Shown here: in pieces, positions 23,265 to 31,727 of the stretch
Position numbering within the stretch: position 1 is the stretch's first letter
Layout of the letters: every line of letters begins with the position of its first letter
From: CAJGCS01 sp045589955
Lineage (GTDB): Bacteria; Bacillota_I; Bacilli_A; ML615J-28; CAG-313
Assembly (NCBI GenBank): GCA_045589955.1
Contig: JAZNQD010000068.1
Location: forward strand, 1 to 53,510
Direction of reading: 5' to 3'
DNA: 53,510 nucleotides
Notes under the pieces: model-generated
Told to the model about the DNA's origin: nothing
Database searches by the model: none
What the model saw: only the letters and a program-made list of their open reading frames with translations
Made by a program: the position numbers and the translations under genes

Positions 23265-24701
23265 ATGGTAGTAAGAGATATTAAAAAAGAATATGATGTT
23301 ATTTTAGTAGGTGCTGGACCTGCTGGTATTTTTGCTTGTTACGAATTAATGTTAAAAGGTAGCAATCTTAAAGTTTTATTAGTTGAAAAGGGAAAAGATA
23401 TATATCATAGAAGCTGCCCAATCAAAAATAAACTGATTAAGAAATGTCCTGTTCAAAAAAATGGAACAATTGGTTGTCTTCCAAGTTGTTCTATCACAAG
23501 TGGATTTGGAGGTAGTGGAGCTTACTCTGATGGTAAGTTTAACATTACTAATGAATTCGGTGGATGGATGACTGACTACTTAGAAGATAAAGAAGTTTTA
23601 GACCTAATCAAATATGTTGATGAAATTAACTTAAAACATGGTGCTCCTAACGAGCTAACAGATCCTTTCACAAAAGAAGTATTTGACATTGAAAAACGCG
23701 GGATTGCGGTTGGATTAAAACTTTTAAGAGCCCAAGTAAGACATTTAGGTACAGAAGTAAACTTAAAAGTATTACAAAATATTTTTGAAACAATGAAAGA
23801 TTATGCAGATTATGCTTTTGAAACAGAAGTACAAGACGTTATTGTTGAAGACGGTGTTGCTAAAGGTGTTATCTTAAATGATGGAACAATTGTTAAATCT
23901 AAATATGTTGCTTTACTTGTAGGAAGAACTGGTTCAAGTTGGTTAAGTTCAACACTTAAAAAACATGATCTTAACTTCTCAAATAACCGCGTTGATATCG
24001 GTGTTAGAGTTGAAACTAATGACATTATCATGAATGAAATTAATGAAAAACTTTATGAAGGTAAGTTCTTATATCGTACAAGTGTTGGGACAATTGCAAG
24101 AACATTCTGTTCAAACCCAAGTGGACACGTTGTAATTGAGAATCATCATGGTATTATGTTATGTAATGGTCATGCTTATAATAGTACTACTTTAGGAAGT
24201 ACTAATACAAACTTTGCTTTACTTGTATCCCAAGAATTTGATGAACCATTTAATGAACCTACAAAATATGCAGAAGAAATTGCCAAACTTGCAAACAAAC
24301 TTTCTAATGGTAGTGTTATTGTTCAAAGATATGGTGATATTAAGCGTGGAAGACGCTCTACACAAAAACGTATTGAAGAAGGTTTTGTGAAACCAACATT
24401 AAAAGAAGCTGTTCCCGGCGACTTAGGTTTAGTTCTTCCATACAATGTTATGAAAGCATTAGTTGAAACAATTGAAGCATTGGACCATGTTACTCCAGGT
24501 ATTGCTAACGAACACACATTATTCTATGGTGTAGAAGCTAAGTTCTATAGCGAACGTCCAGAAGTAAATAATAAATTTGAAACAAAAATTAAAAATTTAT
24601 ATGTAGGTGGCGATGGAGCTGGTATTACAAGAGGTCTAGCTCAAGCAGGTGCTAATGGTGTTAAGATTGCCCGTAGCATTATCGAAGTAGAAAATAATTA
24701 A
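23265..24701 (+). CDS. FAD-dependent oxidoreductase (COG2509-like)
   Basis: A 478-residue flavoprotein. The N-terminal Rossmann motif is VILVGAGPAGIFACYELM, followed by VLLVEKG. Cysteine-bearing blocks RSCPIK, KCPVQ and GCLPSCSITSGFGGSGAYSDGKF come next. The C-terminal FAD-binding GGDGAGITRGLAQAGANG is strongly conserved in this group of uncharacterised FAD-dependent dehydrogenases. Substrate is unknown; the cysteines hint at redox or iron-sulfur contacts, but this is not established. It is the first gene of an operon ending at 28687, with only 12 bases to hpt. The start follows AAAAGGGAG. Confidence 0.9.
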   Translation: MVVRDIKKEYDVILVGAGPAGIFACYELMLKGSNLKVLLVEKGKDIYHRSCPIKNKLIKKCPVQKNGTIGCLPSCSITSGFGGSGAYSDGKFNITNEFGGWMTDYLEDKEVLDLIKYVDEINLKHGAPNELTDPFTKEVFDIEKRGIAVGLKLLRAQVRHLGTEVNLKVLQNIFETMKDYADYAFETEVQDVIVEDGVAKGVILNDGTIVKSKYVALLVGRTGSSWLSSTLKKHDLNFSNNRVDIGVRVETNDIIMNEINEKLYEGKFLYRTSVGTIARTFCSNPSGHVVIENHHGIMLCNGHAYNSTTLGSTNTNFALLVSQEFDEPFNEPTKYAEEIAKLANKLSNGSVIVQRYGDIKRGRRSTQKRIEEGFVKPTLKEAVPGDLGLVLPYNVMKALVETIEALDHVTPGIANEHTLFYGVEAKFYSERPEVNNKFETKIKNLYVGGDGAGITRGLAQAGANGVKIARSIIEVENN

Positions 24702-24713
24702 TGTGGAGATAAT

Positions 24714-25280
24714 ATGAAAATAAGTTCTAATATCAATAAAGATGTAGATTTTATCTTAATAGACAATAAGTCATTAAAGAAAAGAATAAAAGAATTAGGA
24801 AAACAAATCACAAAAGATTATAAAGGAAAAAAACCGGTTCTTTTATGTTTACTAAAAGGAAGCCTTCATTTTATGACTGCCCTTTCAGAAAACATTACTT
24901 TACCAATTGAATATGAATGCTTAAAAGCATCAAGTTATGCTAATACTGTTTCAACAGGTAAGGTATCTGTTTTAATCAATATGTTAAGCTCAATTAAAGA
25001 TAAAGATGTAATCATTGTTGAAGATATTGTTGATACTGGGCACACAATGAAAAATATTCTTGAAATTGTTAAAAACGAAGGTGCCGCATCAGTAGAGATT
25101 GCAACAATGCTAAATAAAGAAGCAAGACGCGAAGTTGAAGGAATTAAGCCAAAATATGTTGGCTTTGAAATCCCTGATTATTTTGTAATTGGTTTTGGTC
25201 TTGACTATAATGAATATTATCGTAATCTTCCTTATGTTGGAGTATTAAAAGAAGAAGTTTATAAAAACAATGAACAATAA
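24714..25280 (+). CDS. hpt: Hypoxanthine(-guanine) phosphoribosyltransferase
   Basis: Purine salvage enzyme that joins hypoxanthine or guanine to PRPP, giving IMP or GMP and pyrophosphate. At 188 residues it has the normal length. The PRPP loop is VEDIVDTGHTM (102-112), with LLKGS (47-51) for pyrophosphate binding and IPDYFVIGFGLDYNEYYRNLPY at the C-terminus for base recognition. The start follows GTGGAG. It overlaps the sirtuin gene by 11 bases, so translation is coupled. The pyrophosphate it releases is a substrate of the PPi-PFK three genes downstream. Confidence 0.95.
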   Translation: MKISSNINKDVDFILIDNKSLKKRIKELGKQITKDYKGKKPVLLCLLKGSLHFMTALSENITLPIEYECLKASSYANTVSTGKVSVLINMLSSIKDKDVIIVEDIVDTGHTMKNILEIVKNEGAASVEIATMLNKEARREVEGIKPKYVGFEIPDYFVIGFGLDYNEYYRNLPYVGVLKEEVYKNNEQ

Positions 25281-26001
25281 ACTTCAACTATTAAAAGAAA
25301 TCTTAAAAAGTAGTGATAATATTGTATTCTTCACAGGAGCAGGAGTTTCAACTGAAAGTAATATTCCTGACTTTAGAAGTGCAACTGGACTATATAGCAA
25401 TAAATATAATAACTATCGTCCCGAAGAAATAATATCACATACTTTTTTTATGAGAAATACTAAGATGTTTTATGATTATTATTTTGATAAAATGGTTTAC
25501 CAAGATGCTTTACCTAATAAAGCTCACTACGCAATAGCCAAGTTAGAAAGGTTAGGGAAGTTAAAAGCTGTTATTACTCAAAATATTGATAATTTACATC
25601 AAATTGCTGGAACAAAGAATATATATGAATTACATGGATCAGTTCATAGAAATTACTGTATGAAATGCCATAAGTTTTATTCATTAGAAGAATTATTAAA
25701 AATTAAAAATCACCCCATATGTTCTTGTGGAGGAATTATAAAACCCGATGTTGTTTTATATGAAGAACCACTAGATGAAGAGGTGATTGATAATGCCTTA
25801 GAAAAAATTGTTAACGCTAAGGTATTAATCGTTGCAGGGACATCACTAACTGTTCAACCTGCTGCTTCATTTGTAAGTTATTTTCGTGGCAATTATTTAA
25901 TTATTATCAATAAAGAATCAACATCTTTAGATAAATATGCAACACTTGTTTTCCACGAAAGTGTAGGAGATGTACTAGACGAAGCATTAAAAGATATGTG
26001 A
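25270..26001 (+). CDS. Sir2-family NAD-dependent protein deacylase
   Basis: A 243-residue sirtuin that removes acyl groups from lysines using NAD. Motifs are FTGAGVSTESNIPDFRS (GAG at 23-25), TQNIDNLH (103-110), catalytic H122 in ELHGS, zinc cysteines C130, C133, C151, C153, and the GTSL nucleotide loop. It lacks the Tyr/Arg pair diagnostic of desuccinylases as far as I can see, so deacetylation is the safest call. It stops with TGA, which shows the standard code is used here. It sits within the metabolic operon, overlapping hpt and seven bases before the phosphatase gene. Confidence 0.95.
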   Translation: MNNKLQLLKEILKSSDNIVFFTGAGVSTESNIPDFRSATGLYSNKYNNYRPEEIISHTFFMRNTKMFYDYYFDKMVYQDALPNKAHYAIAKLERLGKLKAVITQNIDNLHQIAGTKNIYELHGSVHRNYCMKCHKFYSLEELLKIKNHPICSCGGIIKPDVVLYEEPLDEEVIDNALEKIVNAKVLIVAGTSLTVQPAASFVSYFRGNYLIIINKESTSLDKYATLVFHESVGDVLDEALKDM

Positions 26002-26008
26002 GGACGAT

Positions 26009-26581
26009 ATGACAACAATATGCATCATTAGACATGGACAAACAGATCGTAATAAAGCCAAGATTATTCAAGGAAGAGGAAACTTTGATCTAAATGAAGA
26101 AGGCTTTCGTCAAGCTAGATTAACTGCTCTTTATTTAAAAGAACAAAATGAACATTTTGATGTTATAATATCTAGTCCATTAAATCGCGCTCTTGATACA
26201 GCTAAAACAATTAAAGAAATCTTAAATATTGATAGTGACATTATTATTAATCCTAACTTTATTGAAAGAGAATTCGGTGAAGCTGATGGTTGTAATATTG
26301 AACCTAATATATATGATCGCATTATTCACGATAATGTCAAGGGCATGGAAAAAAGTCATGAAATTCAAGCAAGATTAATTAAGGCGATAAAAGAAGTTGC
26401 AAAAGAATATGAAGGGAAAAGAATCCTAATCACTTCACATTCCCATGCTATTAAGGGATTATTAACGGGAATTGACAAAACTAGATCTTTTTTAGATCAA
26501 CTTAACAATTGTGCAATTAACTATTTTATTGTTGAAGATGATGAAATAAAAATTGACAAGATAAATATTAGCGTAGTGTAG
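26009..26581 (+). CDS. Histidine phosphatase (phosphoglycerate mutase-like) family protein
   Basis: A 190-residue cytoplasmic phosphatase. The catalytic RHG (8-10) with R and T in RHGQTDRN, SSPLNRALDTAKTI for the second arginine, the proton donor in FIEREFGEADG and the second histidine in TSHSHAIKGLL mark the family. Members include broad phosphatases, alpha-ribazole phosphatases and mutases; the substrate cannot be told. It lies seven bases after the sirtuin gene and eight before the PFK gene. Confidence 0.92.
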   Translation: MTTICIIRHGQTDRNKAKIIQGRGNFDLNEEGFRQARLTALYLKEQNEHFDVIISSPLNRALDTAKTIKEILNIDSDIIINPNFIEREFGEADGCNIEPNIYDRIIHDNVKGMEKSHEIQARLIKAIKEVAKEYEGKRILITSHSHAIKGLLTGIDKTRSFLDQLNNCAINYFIVEDDEIKIDKINISVV

Positions 26582-26589
26582 AGGTTAAA

Positions 26590-27810
26590 ATGATTAAAGG
26601 TAATATGTTAATAGGGCAATCTGGAGGACCAACATCAGTTATTAATGCAAGCTTAGCTGGTGCTATCCACGAAGCCAAGAATAATCCTAATATTGAGAAA
26701 ATTTACGGAGCAATCAACGGCGTTGCCGGAGTGTTAAGCGAAAACTTTTATGATTTCACAAATGAATCAGAAGAAGATCTAGAATTATTAAAGGTTACTC
26801 CTGGAGCTGCTTTAGGTTCTGTAAGATACTATTTACCTGATTTTACATCTTTAGTTAGTGCATCAAACGATTATCATTTATTAGTATCAATCTTTAAAAA
26901 ATATAATATTCGTTATTTCTATTACATTGGCGGAAATGACTCAATGGACACATGTAATAAGATTTCACGATACTTAGAACTTGTAAATTATGAAGCATAT
27001 GTTATTGGCATTCCTAAAACAATTGATAATGATTTACCAGTTACAGACCATACACCTGGTTATGGTTCTGCAATTAAATATGTTGCAACAACTCTTTCAC
27101 AAATTTATTTAGACACAAACTCATATAAAGAAGGGCGTGTTACTGTTGTTGAAATAATGGGGCGTGATGCCGGTTGGTTAGCAGCTGGTTCAAAACTTGC
27201 TTGCTTAAACGACTCTGCTCCAGACTTAATTTACTTACCTGAATGTCCTTTTGATGTAGACAAGTTTTTAACATCAGTTGCTAACATTTATGAGAAAAAA
27301 CGTAAAGTCCTAGTTGTTGTTGGTGAAGGTATTAAAACAAAAGACGGTGAATACTTATTAAAATATCGTCATTTTAAATCAGCTGATAGTTTTGGTCACT
27401 TACAACTTGGTGGTGTCGCACAAGTACTTTGTGAAATTGTTGGTGAACACCTACACTTGCCAGTTAGATCTATTGAACTAAACTTACCTCAACGTTGCGC
27501 CGCATGTATTCTTTCAAAAACAGATGTTGAAGAAGCTTATAATGTTGGTCGTTATGCGGTAATTTATTCAACACAAGGGATAACTGACAAAATGGTGATT
27601 ATGAGAAGATGTAATGATGAAATTAACTATGACATTACACCTTTAGAAAATGTTGCTAAATTAGTAAAAACTGTTCCTAGTGAGTATATCAACGAAGAAC
27701 AAAACAATATTAATGATAAATTTTTAGAATATGCTTTACCACTAATTCAAGGTGAAGTTCAACTAATATTTGAAAAAGGCTTACCTAAAGTTTATCGTTT
27801 AAAAAAATAA
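26590..27810 (+). CDS. pfp: PPi-dependent phosphofructokinase
   Basis: Phosphorylates fructose 6-phosphate using pyrophosphate, reversibly, in place of ATP-PFK. The 406-residue protein has IGQSGGPTSVINAS at the start. GGNDS (114-118) carries Asp117 where ATP enzymes have Gly (GGDGS), and PKTIDND (142-148) has Lys144 where ATP enzymes have Gly. These two changes are the known marks of PPi use. MGRDAGWLAAGS and GEGIK complete the sugar-phosphate site. It lies in an operon with hpt (a PPi producer). The ribosome-binding site is GAGGT overlapping the upstream stop. Confidence 0.93.
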   Translation: MIKGNMLIGQSGGPTSVINASLAGAIHEAKNNPNIEKIYGAINGVAGVLSENFYDFTNESEEDLELLKVTPGAALGSVRYYLPDFTSLVSASNDYHLLVSIFKKYNIRYFYYIGGNDSMDTCNKISRYLELVNYEAYVIGIPKTIDNDLPVTDHTPGYGSAIKYVATTLSQIYLDTNSYKEGRVTVVEIMGRDAGWLAAGSKLACLNDSAPDLIYLPECPFDVDKFLTSVANIYEKKRKVLVVVGEGIKTKDGEYLLKYRHFKSADSFGHLQLGGVAQVLCEIVGEHLHLPVRSIELNLPQRCAACILSKTDVEEAYNVGRYAVIYSTQGITDKMVIMRRCNDEINYDITPLENVAKLVKTVPSEYINEEQNNINDKFLEYALPLIQGEVQLIFEKGLPKVYRLKK

Positions 27811-27829
27811 TTAGAAATGAGTGATATAT

Positions 27830-28687
27830 ATGTCAAGACAAAAACGAGTTGTAACTTCACATGATATATCTTGTATGGGAAGATGTTCAATTACAGTTGC
27901 TTTACCAATTTTATCATCCCTAGGTATTGAAACAATTATCTTACCAACTTCAATATTATCAACCCATACAAGTGGCTTTGAGGGATTTACATTTTTAGAT
28001 TTAAAAGATGAATCAAGAAAAATAACAAAACACTGGGAAAACTATCCTCGTGATATTGATGCCATCTATACAGGTTTTTTAGGTTCAATTGAACAAATAG
28101 AAATATTGAAAGAATATATATCTAAAAACCCTAAAGAAACCTTTGTAATAGTTGATCCAGCGATGGGTGATAATGGTGAACTTTACAAAATTTTTAATAG
28201 TGAATATGCTAAAAAAATGACAGAACTTTGTATGCAAGCATCACTTGTTATTCCCAATGTTACAGAAGCATGTCTTATGACAAATACACCTTATCTTGGA
28301 AAAATTCAAACTAAAGAACAAATTGAAGATTTAATTGCTAAAATTAATCAATTAGGCATTGATAATGTTGTCTTGACAAGTGTATGTTTAAAAGAACACA
28401 CTCTAGGTACCGCAACAAAATCAAAAAATAATGAAATTGTCTACCATGAAAATGAAGAAATTAAAGGCTATTTCCATGGTACAGGTGATGTTTTTGGTAG
28501 TGCTTTAGTTGGTGCATACGTAAATGGAATATCTTTAGAAAAAGCATCAGAAATAGCTGCAGACTATGTTATTGAATCAATCAAGCAAACAACTAATAAA
28601 GATGACTTTGATCCCAAATATGGTGTAAATTTTGAACTAGCAATTACAAAACTAATTGAAAATATTAATAAAAAAGTGAACTCTTAA
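27830..28687 (+). CDS. Pyridoxal/pyridoxamine kinase
   Basis: A 285-residue ribokinase-fold kinase making pyridoxal phosphate from B6 vitamers. The early block VVTSHDISCMGRCSITVALPILSSLG, the LPTSILSTHTSGF region that binds the vitamer, VDPAMGDNG, IPNVTEA and the anion-hole GTGDVFGSALVGA (catalytic Asp in TGD) match the PdxY/PdxK group used by Firmicutes. I chose the ATG at 27830; the GTG at 27821 falls in the weak ribosome-binding site GAGTGA. Last gene of the operon, ending in a terminator. The window also encodes a PLP enzyme (tryptophanase), but far away. Confidence 0.9.
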   Translation: MSRQKRVVTSHDISCMGRCSITVALPILSSLGIETIILPTSILSTHTSGFEGFTFLDLKDESRKITKHWENYPRDIDAIYTGFLGSIEQIEILKEYISKNPKETFVIVDPAMGDNGELYKIFNSEYAKKMTELCMQASLVIPNVTEACLMTNTPYLGKIQTKEQIEDLIAKINQLGIDNVVLTSVCLKEHTLGTATKSKNNEIVYHENEEIKGYFHGTGDVFGSALVGAYVNGISLEKASEIAADYVIESIKQTTNKDDFDPKYGVNFELAITKLIENINKKVNS

Positions 28688-28706
28688 ATTTGAGTTCACT
28701 TATTAT
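28674..28706 (+). terminator. Terminator of the metabolic operon
   Basis: AAGTGAACTC (28674-28683) pairs with GAGTTCACTT (28692-28701). The left arm overlaps the stop region of the kinase gene. Confidence 0.8.
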
Positions 28707-28734
28707 TTACTTTTTTTAATAAAAATGTTATGAT
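28706..28734 (+). promoter_or_regulatory. Promoter of the gene at 28762
   Basis: TTTACT (28706-28711), a 17-base spacer, TATGAT (28729-28734). Confidence 0.6.
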
Positions 28735-28761
28735 ATAAGCAAGAAAGTATAAAGGATTAAT

Positions 28762-29226
28762 ATGAACAAATATTTAAATGAACATCTTAATAAATATCCA
28801 CTAATGCAAATAGAAGATAAAATTAAACTTATTATGCAAGGAAATCTCGGTCCAGGACATTTAGTTAATAACTATCAAATGGTTCTTGCAAGAGTTTCTA
28901 AAGAACTAGAAGAAATATCAAATACTAATCAAGAAATGATTGAAGAAGTTAGCGATAACTATGTTCGCATATATCTTGCACCATATTATAAAATATATCA
29001 TAATTTTGACAATCTAATTAAGATGTTTATCGAATCATCTCAAGAAGAAAAAGACTATAATCATTTCTTTAATGATTTAGAAGAACTAAAAACAACACTA
29101 AATGATCAGGATAGGAAGTTTTTAGATAATTATCTAGAAAGTAAAAACTATTTAATTAGTCATTCTAAAACTTATAAAGAGATGTATAATCCTCATTATT
29201 TAGTTGTTCATAAAAAATATCTTTAG
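28762..29226 (+). CDS. Conserved hypothetical protein with GxGH motif
   Basis: A 154-residue soluble, helix-rich protein. The conserved-looking block is YPLMQIEDKIKLIMQGN followed by LGPGHLV, similar to a group of uncharacterised Firmicutes proteins with (Y/H)PxMxxxDxxKLxxQ...GGGH. The middle (EISNTNQEMIEEV, LEELKTTLNDQDRKFLDNYL) is acidic. No catalytic family is recognised; GPGH and the tail histidines (YNPHYLVVH) could bind a ligand or metal, but this is guesswork. It has its own promoter and starts an operon with the CvpA-like, CDF and GNAT genes. There is no strong Shine-Dalgarno (AAAGGAT). Confidence 0.6.
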   Translation: MNKYLNEHLNKYPLMQIEDKIKLIMQGNLGPGHLVNNYQMVLARVSKELEEISNTNQEMIEEVSDNYVRIYLAPYYKIYHNFDNLIKMFIESSQEEKDYNHFFNDLEELKTTLNDQDRKFLDNYLESKNYLISHSKTYKEMYNPHYLVVHKKYL

Positions 29227-29236
29227 GAGGTAACGA

Positions 29237-29983
29237 ATGTTTTTAATGCAAACAATCTATTTTGATCCAATTAGCATTATCTTGGTAATTGGGTTAATTT
29301 GTGCTATAGCCGTTGGGGCAATCCGTGGCTTTTTCCGCGTTCTTATCGACCTTGCTCAAAGCGTCCTATCATTGATTGTTTCCCTTTTTCTTGCCAAACC
29401 GCTTGGTATGTTGTTTTATAATACAGGTTACTTTAACAAACTAATTGAAAAGACTACTACTTTTTTAATTGGACGTGATGAAATATTCACTCAAATTATA
29501 ACAAGTGAAAATAAAAAAGAAGTACTAGGAAGTGCGCTTTCTAATCTACATATCCCAACACGTTTAAACTCTGTTGTCATTAATATCGGTGAAAAAGTTG
29601 TTCCAAGTACAAATGGAATGAGCATTGCTAGTTTTATTAGTGAGGCATTGTTTGTAGGTGTTGCCATTGGGCTTGCAGCTGTACTATTATATCTTTTAAT
29701 ATTTATTATTGTTTTAATCATTCGTATTTTTATGAAAAAATTAGATGAAATTAAACCAATCAGAAAAATGAATCACTTCTTAGGGGGTGTTATTGGTTTA
29801 GTAAATGGTCTAATCTTTGTCTTAATTGGCCTTGCTATCCTTACAGCTTTATTATTGATTCCATCACTAAATGTTAGTATTGGTAATATCATTAAGTTAC
29901 ATGATGATAATGCCTTTACTCTTGCTAAATGGCTGTACAATTTAGACATTTTTAGTTTAATATTAAATTTATTAGGATTCTAG
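29237..29983 (+). CDS. CvpA-family membrane protein
   Basis: A 248-residue inner-membrane protein with about four hydrophobic segments (about 12-55, 137-167, 183-213, with further hydrophobic ends). IGLICAIAVGAIRGFFRVLIDL matches the CvpA N-terminal pattern (GxxRGFxxxxxxL), and LGGVIGLVNGLIFVLIGLAIL the C-terminal one. CvpA proteins affect colicin V export and surface processes; the molecular role is uncertain. TAGGAGGTAACG is a strong ribosome-binding site. Seven bases to the next gene. Confidence 0.8.
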   Translation: MFLMQTIYFDPISIILVIGLICAIAVGAIRGFFRVLIDLAQSVLSLIVSLFLAKPLGMLFYNTGYFNKLIEKTTTFLIGRDEIFTQIITSENKKEVLGSALSNLHIPTRLNSVVINIGEKVVPSTNGMSIASFISEALFVGVAIGLAAVLLYLLIFIIVLIIRIFMKKLDEIKPIRKMNHFLGGVIGLVNGLIFVLIGLAILTALLLIPSLNVSIGNIIKLHDDNAFTLAKWLYNLDIFSLILNLLGF

Positions 29984-29990
29984 AATATAT

Positions 29991-31178
29991 ATGAAAAAGC
30001 TATTAGTAAAATTATTTATAAAAAATTATCAAGACACATCAAATCCAATAATAAGAGCTAAATATGGAAGCTTAGCCGGAATTGTTGGCATATGCGTTAA
30101 CATTCTTTTATTTATTGTTAAAGTCATTGCCGGTATTGTTTCTGGAAGTATATCAATTATTACTGATGGGATTAACAACTTAACTGATGCCTCATCATCC
30201 ATTATTACATTAGTTGGTTTTAAAATGTCTACTAAACCGGCCGATGAAGATCATCCATTTGGACACCAAAGAATTGAGTATCTAACGGGTGTAATCATAT
30301 CGTTTATTATTTTGTTTATTGGTATCTTCTTAGGAATTGAGTCAGTAAAAAAACTAATTGACCCATCAATGCCAACTCCAAATATATTTGTTTATATCAT
30401 TTTAGGCGTATCAATCTTAGGTAAACTTTGGCTTGCCATATTCAACCGAAAAATGAGTAAAGACATTGACTCATCAACTCTTAAAGCGACTTCACAAGAC
30501 AGCCTAAATGACTCAATCTCAACAACAGTTGTTTTAATTGTTAATATTATTTGCCACATATTTGCAAGCGTTCCATTCTTAGTATATTTAGATGGATTAA
30601 CAGGTATTGCGTTATCAATCATGATTTTAGTATCAGGAATTAAAACCCTAAAAGAAACAATGGATCCACTTATTGGTAGCAACCCAACAAAAGAAGATGT
30701 TGAAAAAATATCTAAAATAGTTGAAAGTTATGAAGGTGTTTTAGGCATTCATGATTTGGTTATTCACAATTATGGGCCAAACAAAACTTTTGCAAGTATT
30801 CATGTTGAAGTAGATGCTAAAGTTGATGTTATGATTTCTCACGACCTAATGGATGTAATCGAAAGAGATGTTCGTGATAATCACGGAATTGATTTAACAA
30901 TTCACATGGATCCGGTTAACATCGATGATGAAGAAACAATAAAAACAAAAGAAAAAGTCATTGAAATTGTTAAAAGAATAGATGAATCTTTAACAATTCA
31001 TGACTTTAGAATGGTCAAAGGTATTACGCATACAAATATATTATTTGATATTGCTATTCCAATTAAATTTAAAATGACAAAACAAGAACTAAGAAAATAT
31101 TTGACTCAAGAAATCAAAGAACTAGATGAAAAGTATATGCTAGTTCTACAAATTGACCAAATGTATGATCGAGGATAA
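29991..31178 (+). CDS. Cation diffusion facilitator (metal efflux) transporter
   Basis: A 395-residue CDF exporter, probably for Zn, Mn or Fe in exchange for protons. Six membrane helices lie in the first 215 residues. Metal-site residues are in DGINNLTDASSS, the histidine-rich loop is HPFGHQRIEY, and the second half-site is SQDSLNDSIST (DxxxD). A cytoplasmic ferredoxin-like domain (about 225-300, GIHDLVIHNYGP) and an extra C-terminal region of about 85 residues make it longer than the usual 300. The longer form is common in Firmicutes. It overlaps nothing, but GNAT begins one base after its stop. The ribosome-binding site is weak (TTAGGAT). Confidence 0.92.
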   Translation: MKKLLVKLFIKNYQDTSNPIIRAKYGSLAGIVGICVNILLFIVKVIAGIVSGSISIITDGINNLTDASSSIITLVGFKMSTKPADEDHPFGHQRIEYLTGVIISFIILFIGIFLGIESVKKLIDPSMPTPNIFVYIILGVSILGKLWLAIFNRKMSKDIDSSTLKATSQDSLNDSISTTVVLIVNIICHIFASVPFLVYLDGLTGIALSIMILVSGIKTLKETMDPLIGSNPTKEDVEKISKIVESYEGVLGIHDLVIHNYGPNKTFASIHVEVDAKVDVMISHDLMDVIERDVRDNHGIDLTIHMDPVNIDDEETIKTKEKVIEIVKRIDESLTIHDFRMVKGITHTNILFDIAIPIKFKMTKQELRKYLTQEIKELDEKYMLVLQIDQMYDRG

Positions 31179-31179
31179 G

Positions 31180-31698
31180 ATGATTAGAAGAGCTGTTATA
31201 GAAGATGCAAGATATATTCAAGAAGTTTTAGAAGATGCTAAAAAGTTGTTTAGACAAGATGGATCTGACCAATGGCAAGATTTAGACAACTATCCGAATA
31301 TTAATACAACACTAAATGACATCGAGAAAAAGCAAATGTATATATATGAAAGAGATCATCAAATATTAGGTTGTATTGTTCTTTCTAAAGACCATGAAGA
31401 AGCATATAAAGAAATTTATAATGGGCAATGGTTAACAAATGATAAATATTATGTTATTCACCGCCTAGCAGTAAGAAATAATTTCTATCACCAAGGCATA
31501 GCTACAGAACTAATTAAATATACATTTGATATTGCAAAATACGATAGTGTTCATTCAATTAAAGTTGATACAAAAAAAGAAAATATCAGAATGCTAGGTT
31601 TATTAAAAACACTTGGTTTTAAAGAAGTTGGAATTATTCATCTTTTAAGACCTGATGTTCTTGATAAAGAAAGAGTAGCATTAGAAAAAGTAATATAA
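31180..31698 (+). CDS. GNAT-family N-acetyltransferase
   Basis: A 172-residue acetyl-CoA-dependent acetyltransferase. MIRRAVIEDARYIQEVLEDA opens the fold, LGCIVLSKDH is the central strand, and YYVIHRLAVRNNFYHQGIATELI is motif A (R/Q-x-x-G-x-A replaced by HQGIA). TKKENIRMLGLLKTLGFKEVG is motif B. Substrate unknown. I chose the ATG at 31180 with GAGG just before it; an in-frame ATG at 31153 would overlap the CDF gene without an RBS. Last gene of the operon. Confidence 0.88.
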   Translation: MIRRAVIEDARYIQEVLEDAKKLFRQDGSDQWQDLDNYPNINTTLNDIEKKQMYIYERDHQILGCIVLSKDHEEAYKEIYNGQWLTNDKYYVIHRLAVRNNFYHQGIATELIKYTFDIAKYDSVHSIKVDTKKENIRMLGLLKTLGFKEVGIIHLLRPDVLDKERVALEKVI

Positions 31699-31700
31699 AA

Positions 31701-31727
31701 AGAGCAGTTATTCACTGCTCTTTTTTT
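31701..31727. terminator. Bidirectional terminator between GNAT and TtcA-like genes
   Basis: AGAGCAGT (31701-31708) pairs with ACTGCTCT (31714-31721), followed by seven T on plus; A-rich flank on the other side serves the minus strand. Confidence 0.85.
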
